From Acanthamoeba lenticulata (Eukaryota; Discosea; Longamoebia; Acanthamoebidae): a stretch of DNA of 20,332 bases. Location: NCBI GenBank assembly GCA_002179805.1, contig NAVB01000559.1, positions 1-20,332 of the forward strand. Reading direction: 5' to 3'. Both the position numbers and the translations under genes were made by a program. Of the stretch, positions 1-9,602 are shown piece after piece (positions within the stretch are counted from its first letter, which is position 1; each line of letters opens with the position of its first letter). The notes under the pieces were generated by a model. It was not told the DNA's origin and did not search any database. It saw nothing but the letters and a program-made list of their open reading frames with translations.

Positions 1-3000
1 TGAGAAGGTTCCTATGCTGCTGGCTGCTTTCATGACGACTCCTTTTGGTGGGCAATGAGCAAACACGTACGCCCCAGTTGAAGTTGTTCATGCCAACGGT
101 CTGGTGCTCGATCTGCATCGTCGCACCTACGCTGTCCATGTTGCTCATCTTGGTGTAGGAGCCCACGCCGCGGAACGTCTTCGGGTTGACGATGATCTCC
201 TCCCCGTCGATGATGTCGTAATGCGTCGGGGGCGCGTTGATGACGGCCAGCAGCTTGGGAAGCGTCTCGAAGCGGACCTCCTGTGCCGCCCCCAGGCGGT
301 AGCCAATACCGTAGATGTTGCTCACGGTCAGGGCTAGGCCGTTGGGCGTCGATTGGTCCTGCATTGCCTCCGGTCTGAGGAACAGTCTTGAGTAGCAATG
401 CCGGCCTGCAAAGAGAGCAAAAGAGAAGAAAAGTCAGGTCAAGAGGCATAAGAAGAAAGTTACAAAAAAAGATAAACGGGTCTCACCATTGATGCTGAAG
501 GGGAAGTCGGGGTTGAGCTGGGCCGTGAGGCTCATCAACATGACCTTGCTCTCCTTGGTGGGCGAAGTCGTGTATTCCAAGACCGCGACGAGCTCGTTGG
601 TGCTGTCCTCGTCCACGTTGCCTGTCGACGAAATGAGGGTGAGTGCAAGGGAAAAAAAAAAGAAAAGGGGGCATCATCGAACCGATGGCCAGCTTTAACA
701 TGGGGCTTCGGTTGACATCATCCACCGGACGGACACCGGTGTAGATCTCAAAGGCAGAAGGGTTAACGAGTTCGATGCATGCAATCTCGTCACAAGTCAG
801 GTGGTTCAGGTAGAACAGATACGCGCTGCCAAGGCTTGTGGTGTAGCCAATGACAATCTCATCGCTCAGATCACCGTCCAGATCACCCGCCACCATCTCG
901 AGACTGATCATGTCACCACCAGAATCAGCTCAGTCAATTCTGCATCACATCCAACAGAGGATACAACTGAGGAAGGTGAGCGAGCTCGTTACGCACTTGA
1001 TGTTGGTGTTCCAAACCCAGGGCCCTTGTCCGCCCACCAGCAATGTCTTGACAAGCGACACGGGTAAGTGAGAGTCGGTCTCGTCGATGGAATAGAGGTA
1101 GACAGAGAGCTGGTTGACGTCATCGATGACGCCCAAGGCCAGGTCACTAAGGCCCGTGCCGTCAAAGTTGCCCATGACGACCCGCACGGCGTGTGGCACG
1201 TTGACCGAGCGCAAGGCCACGGGTTCCATGGGCGCAAACTTGTCGTAAGGTTCGCTCGAGTTGAACGTGTAGAGGGTTATCATCACCGTATGGAAATCGA
1301 CGATCCACGCAAAAGCCAACTGTCCATTCCCACACACACACACGAGTGCGGGTTAACAGCAGCCGGCACGCAAGACCGAACACAGAAGAAAAGAAAAGAG
1401 GTCGGGAACACGAACGGTGTCAATGATTTCGCCACCACCGGCGCCCACGTCGCCGGCAGCCATATGAAACGCGAAGCCTGGCGAATCTTGTCTCAATGGG
1501 TTGGTCGGCAGTTCGCTACTGGGGTAGGCTGGGGTGCCAGGGACGGGAAGATACTGTGCTAAGAGGAAGCGTCGGCGCAAGGTGATCTCAAAATGGCGCG
1601 AAAAGCAACCGCACGACTCGCGTGAGGGGTCGATCTTGGCCGTATCGTCCCAAACAGCGGGGTCCTGAATGCTGAAGTCCACCACATAGAACTGAATGTG
1701 GCCCTCTGTGCTGATAAGGGCCACGGCCAGTTCCGGATACCCATCGCCGTCAAAATCGCCCGTCTCGAGCTCGATCTGCCCAACCACCCACAGACCACCT
1801 GTCCACGCGGGCATTTCCAACGAACTTATCTGCACACATTTTGTGATGATTAGTTTGGCTAGCAGGCAAGCAGCTGACGTCTGAGTCCGAACCGAGGTTG
1901 ATTCCGGCTGACCGCTTGCACCGAGGTATGTAATGGCCGCGGAAAGCCTTCCACCCTCGCTGAAGAGGGTGACGATCTCGTCCTTCAAGTCAAGATCGAA
2001 GTCGGCACTAGCGCTAGCCACCGCGTCGACAATCTTATAACCTTTGGTTTCTTCATCCGCCAACTTGGGGATACTCCCAGTAGAAGAACCTGCACCCGCA
2101 AAAGAGGTGTCAATCTTGCGGCCCAGAAGTCTCTGGGCGGAGGGGAAAATGGATTTTTGAGAACAATAATCATAAAAAAAAAGGTACCTGAGCAGACGGC
2201 CTTCACCAAAAGGATGTTTTTGTTGCGAGGCGTTGCAACACAGTTGTTGGCTCCAGTATTGGCGGCATTAATCATTTGCTGCGTCCACTTAAATGCACCC
2301 CAAAACGCGCGCGTCGAACGGTTGTTTGACTGGAGATCGGTCATGGTCGCAAGGTAGTCGTCCTCAGTACCGAGATACCTCTCGGGAGGTTCGGCGTAAT
2401 GCTGCTCGCGTGCTTTGGCGTTGTGGTAGTGATAGCGGTGTGGCTCAGCAAGTTGGTTGATGTCCTCCTCGATGTACCGGCGGCAGCCCTGTTGGCTGGG
2501 GCACGAGAACGGGACGCCAGGTCTACCAAAGGCTGCGTCGCTGACCGTAATCTGGCAATAGGCGCGGCCCTTGCACCCGCTCGACACGAGCGAAGCGACC
2601 ATCGCGGGATCGGCTTCGCAGTCGCGCACGGAGATCAAATCAGGCGAGTCATCGCCCGGGACGCAGGTGCCCTCGAGTGCTCCGTAGCGTGCCCACGTGA
2701 TCTCAGAGATCTTGCCGCCCAAGGGGCACTCCAGGCGCATGGTATTGTCGAGGACCGCCCCGTAGATGTCCCTCTCATTAAAGGCACAGACCTCGTTGGT
2801 ACCAGAAGCGTCCAAGTCGAAACAATCTTGCACGAGGAACTCCAGCCACCAGTCGAACATGAAGCCCTTTCCGATGGGGCCCGTAATCTCGAGCTTGTAC
2901 TCATTGGCCATCGCGGGCAGCCCTTCGAACTCGCTCATCGACGGCACAGTCACGGGTACGAAGCCATTTGGGGCTTCAGCAACTGCCTGAAATTTGAAGA

Positions 3001-6000
3001 CAGTGTTTGTGCTTGTTGACAGAGCCTCTGCGTGGAAGACAACCCCAACAACCATGTCAGTGATGTGCTGGTGATGCAGCTTCAAAGGGTTAGAGAGGGC
3101 CCGTACGGCCAACAGCCTTGAGCACAACCGATGTAGAGACGTTGATGGCTCCCTGCCCGTTGCTCGACAGCCCGAACCTCGTGAGCGTGAACTGAAAGCT
3201 GCTTGCGTCGTCGGTCATGCGCAGGTTGACAACAACAGAAAGCGATTTCACACAGGCTTCCTTGTTCATGGCCATCTTTGTGATCGAGAACGTGTTGGGC
3301 AAGTTATCCATGTAGTGCCACGACTTGACCGTCTTGGGTAAAGGAGCTGTGTCGTTCAAGCATTGCAAAAGCGCTCATGAGCTATACGAGGAAAAGTAGT
3401 CAACCCAGACCTGTAAGGCGCGCCACACACACACGTACCGGTACTGAACGTGTCCTCCTGTAGGTCGCAGTAGGTATCGTCATCCACGCCCTGCTGGTGG
3501 ATAACGTGCGCTGTGCCCATCGTGTGCTCCCACAAGTCGGTGCGGTACGTAAGGCCCACCGTCTGCCTTTGGGAGAACCAGTTGCGCTGCCAACGTGTCA
3601 AGAGCTCATCCACAGCAGCTTTCCGGTCTGTGGTTCCCGTGTTGGGAGAGATCTGTAGGACAAGAACGTGACGTCTGCTGTTCAGTCGATCTTCTTAGCG
3701 AAGACGCTAGTGGTGTGGTGAAAGGTACGGTTTGAGCTAGCGCCACGTCAAAGACACCCAGGCTAGAACGATTGCGCAACGACTCAGCCCACGAGATGCT
3801 TGACTCTGCGGAAGGCGGGACGGGTAGGGTTTGGCCGTCAAGGCCCTGAACCTCGAACCGCAAGTCGGATCCGACCTGGATCAACGATTGGTCGAACACA
3901 AGCACGTGGGCCAAGTAGGTGCCTGCCTGCTGGAAGGCGACGGTAATTTCGTAATAAGCACACGTAGGCTCATAGTATTTTTTGTAGCAGCTCTCCGCGG
4001 TGAAGGGCTTCCCATTTCCGCCGATGAGGCCCAGCTGGCGCTGGACGGCTGCTCCGTCAAAGAAGGCCAGGGTGAACGATTCTGCGTCTTCGCCGCCGAC
4101 GCGAGGCCGGCCCTGAGCGTCGACAAAGCTGACGCGCACGATCTGGTCACGGAAGATTCGCATGTCCCCGTCGATCTCGTTGGGCAAAAGCTTCACGATG
4201 GTGCTGGGCAGATCAGGAGGGCCGTAAATCATAAAGTGCACTCTGTCCCGCGAGTACCGATCGGCCTCTGGCTGCAGCGGCAAATGCCACAGGGCCATGA
4301 CATAGAGCTTGCTCGAAGTATCTGTCGAATGGTTCGTGAAGACCGAGCTGGGCACGGTGCACCCCATTTGTCCATTCGCCTGTTTCTCTACCAGACCGCT
4401 CCACAGGATGTTGGGCGCTGGCACTACTCCAGTGCCCGCAGCGTTGACCCTGGCCAGGATCGAGTCAGTTAAAGACATCAGGCGCAGGAGATCATGAAGG
4501 GGTGATGATCGCACTCCACAGGTGTAACTTCATCCCACGTGAGGATGCACTTGGCCACCATGGTGTTTGCGTCAGGTGGGGTGATAACGCCGGAGAGATG
4601 CAGGATTCTGTCGCCCTGAATCGTGTAGTCCGCTCCGATGGGCGTCACCCCCGTCAAGACTGGTTCATCGCTTGGATACGCTGTACCAACAACGAGTGAC
4701 ACACACACACACCCCCGACGACACGCAGGCGTTGTCGTTTTAGCAAACTGCAACTTGGAAAAATGGAGGGAAAAAACAAGTGGTGTGTGTACGAGTCTCG
4801 CAACCGGCGCCGAAGTAGCCAGAGTTACAACGGCATGACGTGCTGGCGATGTCCTTATCCCACCAGCACGTGCCGTGGACGCATGTGGTACATGTCGGAA
4901 ACTGCACAGTCGTGGGATTGGTTGAGCCCAATGTTGTCTGCACTTGAACCTTGGGCTGGATGAAGCTCAGCCGTTGTGTCCCCACGGTTGACAGTCGGCA
5001 CTCGATATATGTATCTACGCGAGACAAGCCATAATGAGGTGATGATTGCATTGGTAAAGAGAAAGAGAGGCAAGAGCTGGTCGTTATTGTGTACCGGTTA
5101 TCAAGAACGACTCTTGTATGCACGAAGTTGTTCCGATGCCAGACAGCTGGAGGGAGGGCGGACGCAGCGAATCCGGATGAAGGCTACTGCCATTGATTCT
5201 CAGTTGCAAGTTTTTTGTATTCGTCGGAACAACGATCACGGCAGAGCTGATCAGAGGAGTGCCCGGCTGTTTGGTTCATTCGCGTTTGTTCGGGAGTTGG
5301 GTTGTGTTGTGTGTGTGTGTGTTTTGTTGTTTGTTGTTTAGTGTATGCGCGAGAGGGAAGCCATCATCGTACGAGTTGGTGCTCATTCGCACCTCAGGCA
5401 AGCGTCTTATGAGACCCGCGGCATAGGCGAAACAGCCGACGTCCGTTCTCGGGAACTGTTTGAAGCTCTCCCATGGCAAAACTTGGCCCACTTGAAGCCC
5501 TTTCAGGTTCTCCTGGATCTTGTCGAACTGCACGATCTCTCTCCAGTTCCTCCACTCACGAGTGCACCAGTTGCTTTCCGAACTCCGCCAGGCTTCGAGA
5601 CCGATGCGAAGCCGCCCACTGGCCGTTTCTGGTACATCCACTTCCCACAACGGCTGCGTTTGGTCTTGTGGCTGAGAGCTCAACCAAAAGCTCTGAGTAG
5701 TGCTGCTCGAGACTGTTCTCCACCAGGTAAAGCTGGTCGCCGGGAAGAGCGCCGGAACCGAGCAATCAATCCAGCCCCAGACGTTACAATCGCTCAGCTG
5801 GTAGGCCTTACAGGTGGATTGACCGTTGAGTGTCAGCTGAAAGCCCCAATTTTCAACGTTCTCATTTGAGAAGCTGTTGTTGACAATTCACGTGGTGAGG
5901 ACAACAACAATGATGATGAAAAATTGATTGAAGGGATAAATGGTAATCGTACGCTGCGCAGGCCTTGTTCAAGCCCACCCTCGAAAAGGTCACTCGGTAG

Positions 6001-6083
6001 TCGGCGGCAACAGGTGCTAGGAGGGGAAGCAAAAAAAGAAAACACCGCAGAAGCCACAGGACCGCCTCTCGACTGGCGGTCAT
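1..6083 (-). CDS. Large secreted adhesin-like protein: IPT/TIG, EGF, SUEL lectin-like and FG-GAP repeats (3' partial)
   Basis: Fifteen exons join in frame: 5953-6083, 5393-5873, 5095-5266, 4793-5014, 4515-4680, 3729-4449, 3439-3652, 3107-3373, 2188-3027, 1893-2089, 1416-1829, 997-1319, 683-903, 487-621, 71-405. They give 1613 residues; a good donor at 70 shows the gene continues off the left edge. The start at 6081-6083 is followed by a hydrophobic signal peptide (about residues 8-27). Next come an IPT/TIG-like stretch (205-300), an EGF-like Cys cluster (about 303-334), an unassigned region, a SUEL/Gal_Lectin-like Cys-rich domain (about 886-973), and FG-GAP/VCBS-like loops such as GDFDGDGYPE (from 1161), GNFDGTGLSD (from 1325), GDLDGDLSDE (from 1389) and GNVDEDSTNE (from 1456). 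Families with these domains are extracellular and bind sugars, proteins or calcium, so an adhesion or recognition role is inferred. I recognise no named orthologue. The part left of 71 is unresolved, and any membrane anchor would lie outside the window. Confidence 0.75.
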
Positions 6084-6172
6084 CTTGTGCGCGGTTGATC
6101 AAAATTGTGTGGTTCGTCGAGGCGACGGAACAATAGTGGATTTGTTGAGCTGTCTCGCTCCCTCTGGCAGGA

Positions 6173-6204
6173 AAAGCCTGCCCCATGCGTTTCGGGCAGG
6201 CTTT
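6173..6204. repeat. Perfect 11-bp inverted repeat (hairpin)
   Basis: Bases 6173-6183 and 6194-6204 are perfect reverse complements (AAAGCCTGCCC / GGGCAGGCTTT) around a 10-base loop. It lies in the 255-base gap between the 3' end of the pseudokinase gene and the start of the adhesin gene, both on the minus strand. It could fold in either transcript's UTR or be a palindromic protein site. I do not recognise it. Confidence 0.6.
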
Positions 6205-6338
6205 CCTTGTAAAGGGCGAGGTGGTGGGGCCAGTCGAGATTTGGCAACTCAAGACCTTCCTTCTCTTTTTGTGAAATTTACATTTGTGGCAACGGCTTAA
6301 ATTGAAAAAAGAAAAATGAATAATGAAAACAAAGACAT

Positions 6339-9300
6339 TTAAATGTCGATCAGCTTGCTGAACTTGGCGCCCATCTCCTTGACTGTGCGCGGGCTGGTCG
6401 GTAGCAAGGACGAGACCGGCAGGAAGTTGCCACTCCTGTTCTTCTGTCGGATGCGCTCACGCTCACGCTCCCATTCCTCGTCCTTGTTGTTTGGCGAAGC
6501 ACTCTTCTTGCCACCCTTCTCGCGCTTGCCCTTCTTGCTGCTGGCCAGCGACCCTCGTCTCCCGCCGCGCCGCGAGTCTCGGCCGTCGTCATCGTCCCAC
6601 TCGCTGCCACCACTGCCGTGCTCGACGTCCTCGCGATCGGAGACGTCGCTGCCGTGCCGTGAGGCCGTATCGCTGTCGTGGTCCGAGCCGCCCCAGAGGC
6701 TGCCTCGCGAGCCCAAGCGCCGCCGCTCAGCCTTTTCGCGCTTCTTCCCGCTCTTCTTGGCGTCGTGCTGCGACCGTTCGCGCTCCTTCTGTCGCTGCTT
6801 CTCGAGCACCATCTTCTCCTTCTTCTCCTGCTTCTTCATTTTGGCGTACTGCCGCGCCAGTTGATCGGCTCCATCCTCCAACGCCTGGGAGCCACACCAC
6901 CACAACTTAGTGCGGCCCAATGCTGGATGGATTGGGGGGGAGGGAGCGCGTACATGCTTGGGGAGCGGTTTGTCCTTGCGGAGCTCCATGCCCTGCCGTT
7001 CCTCAAGCTTCTCCAGCTTGTGGATGATGGTGTCAAAGTTCATGCGCGCGTCGGGGTCCGTCAGCCTGTTGTTCGCGCAGTGTGAGCCAACAACAACAAC
7101 GACGAGGAGGATTCTTCTTCTCGGGCGCACCGGCAGCGTATGATCAGATGGTTTAGTCCAAAACTTGAGAAGCCACACGCGCTGGACATCTCGAGCACGA
7201 TCCACCCAAAGGCCCAGAAGTCTCCGCTGTAGCTGTAGTTCCCCTTGTGCAGCATCTGTCATTACGGTTCTCATGTGAGTATGACCGAGAGAAAGAAAGA
7301 GAGAACGCAGTGGACGACAGCAACGAACCTCCGGCGGGAGAAAGGCCTTGAGGTAGGGTTGGTTAACGTTGTCCGGCAGGGGCACTTGCTCCGGCTGCTT
7401 GTACGGATCAAAGTCGGCGATGTACAGCCGCCATTGACTGTCCCCGTTCTCTGTCTTTCGCTTGGCCTGCGTGCCGATGTCGACAACAATAACAACAAGG
7501 AAAAAGGTGATGATGAGTTATATGACGAGGAGGAGGAGGATGAGCGCGCGCGAGTCAGGAGGGCGTGAAAGAAGAGACACGCACGAGGATGTTGCTGACT
7601 TTGAGGTTGCGGTGGATGATACGGTTGTGGTGAAGATACTGTATGGACTGGGCGATCTGCATGGCAAAGTGGAGGGTGTCGAGGTAGGTCGCGCCAAAGT
7701 TGCGGAAGACGTCCATGAGGCTGCACTCGTAGCGATTCATCACAAGTCCGAGCCGCCGGTCGGGCATGTTGATAAAGCCTCGGTATTTGACAAAGCCCTT
7801 CTGCTTGCCGAGCTTCTTGATGACGTCGCCCTCGCGGGTCGATCCGGCGAACGGCCGATCGTAGAGCTTTACTGCCACCTTTTCGCCATAGTTGTTCTCC
7901 TGGTCCTCCAGGCCCAGCTTCGACACCACGAATAGCGTGGCTTCGTGCACTCTGTGACGTGTGATCGCGTGAGAAATTGAAGAGAAAGTATGGAGAGCAA
8001 GATGGCAAATACTTGGAATTGCGGCCCTCGCCCAGGAGCTTGTCGTAGAGGAGCAGCGTGCCGACCTTGGTGCTGAGGGCTTCGAAAGAGTTGACCTGGA
8101 AAGGCTTCGACATGCCGTCGTCGACCATGGCCACGAAGGCCGGCATCCCGGCGTCACGCATGGTCTCGTAGTCGTCGCGCTTGAGGAGGAGGTCGCCCCC
8201 CTTGCGCACGGCGATGGCGACAAAGATGGGGAGCACCTCGTTGGCAAAGACCAGATACTCGCTGTGGAGGACGTCGAACACGTAGTAGGACAGGATGTCG
8301 ATGAAGAAGACCCGGGCGGCGATGAGGCCCACCCACAGCACGCAGCCGGCAAAGTAGATATACTTGACCAACGGTGTGACGTGCCGCAGCAGCCGCCCGA
8401 ACCGATTGCGGTAGGAGACGAAGATGAAAACGCACACGATCACGAGCACCATGTTGAGCAGGGAGAAGATCACGGCGTAGTATTTGTCCACTGTCGCTTG
8501 AGGCTGGTCCCGCACGGCGTAGTTAACTTGCAGCCACACGACGAAGAAGAAGCCCAAGTAGCCCAGCACGATGAACATCATCTGCCAGATCATGTACACC
8601 TGCCGCTTGATCTTGTTCAGCCTGGTGTGATTGGTTGATGTTTCTCCTTGAGCTTATGCGCAATCAACCGACATGATGATGATGATGATAACACCCAAAG
8701 GCGGAAGACGATAAGCTGATGTACCAGTGGAGGACGAGAAGGATGGATATGGTGTAGGAGAGAAGGACCGGCACGTAGCGATTTAACACGTACTTGGCCC
8801 CCAAGTTCTTGTGGTAGGTCAACACAATTCGCACTGTTCAGGACACGCCCCGACCGTAGAGCGTTGTGAGACATACGTCAAGCTGTATACGTGAGAAGCA
8901 TAATAGAGGAAGAAAGAGAGCACACGGACCGACGGCATGGGCGATGACGCAGAGATAGAACGTGAGGAGGGCGGCCTTTTTCCAGGGCTTGAGGATCTTC
9001 TTTCGGAAGATGTTGCTGTACAACTCAAGTCCTACCATCTCGAGGACCATGAGGCTGTAGAAGATGTAGTTGAGCACGCGGAAGGTGAGGTGCGAGCTGA
9101 ACCAGTCGAGAGATACATCCACGATCGGGTCCAGCACACTGCACACACACACACGCATTTGTTGCAGCGCCATGGGCAGCGCACACAGCGCGCAACAACA
9201 GGTCAGTGCCGTTGGAAAGCTAACGTAAGAGGACAGCAAAAATAAATGAATATTCAAAATAAAGCCGTCTTAAAAAACAGGCCATCACAAACGATTATTA

Positions 9301-9366
9301 CATATAATTAAGTGCAGGTGTAGCTTGGTAGACGTACTCGCCAACGCTAATTCCATCATCTCCCAT
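6339..9366 (-). CDS. Seven-transmembrane protein fused to a degenerate kinase (pseudokinase) domain
   Basis: Nine exons join in frame: 9338-9366, 8930-9138, 8695-8833, 8013-8621, 7585-7951, 7329-7466, 7179-7255, 6954-7065, 6339-6884, giving 741 residues. The first exon is only 29 bases, ends at a GTACGT donor, and its phase fits the next exon. Residues 20-270 hold about seven hydrophobic segments. A kinase-like domain follows: glycine loop LGEG (322-325), VAVK lysine (Lys357), possible helix-C Glu369, a catalytic loop reading HRNLKVSNIL (442-451) with Asn444 where active kinases have Asp, DFD (469-471) for DFG, PPE for APE, and GDFWAFG for the helix-F motif. The stretch between helix F and the last helix is far shorter than usual. 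The tail (561-741) is Lys/Glu/Arg-rich, probably coiled coil, then Ser/Asp-rich. The lysine, glycine loop and DF Asp remain, so ATP binding is possible, but phosphotransfer is doubtful. A membrane signalling or scaffold role is inferred. No named orthologue recognised. Confidence 0.8.
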
Positions 9367-9602
9367 GATCTCGTGGGAGGGGGCTAATGCAACTCAAAGC
9401 GATCTCAATCGTGGAGCTAATCAGAAGGCCAAGAAGAAGCGGACTTCCTCTGACGCCGTCAACGTCCCGTGTGTTTCTGTTTGTCTTCAATCAACTAAAC
9501 AACCCACAACGGCAAGAAGCACCACCCGCTTCTGTTGCACTGTCGACAAATTATTGCCGCAAGAAAATGGTTTCTTCTTAATAAAATGTGAGGGCAGCTG
9601 CG

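Noticed and set aside
2399..3019. Plus-strand open frame of 206 codons
   Set aside because: Antisense to the SUEL-like exon; no recognisable motif.
3831..4472. Plus-strand open frame of 213 codons
   Set aside because: It lies fully antisense to exon 6 of the adhesin gene, which has in-phase splice sites and protein-like content. A shadow of GC-rich coding DNA.
6350..6864. Plus-strand Ser/Arg-rich frames resembling an SR protein
   Set aside because: They are the reverse of the charged Lys/Arg/Glu tail of the pseudokinase gene; the RS pattern is an antisense artefact.
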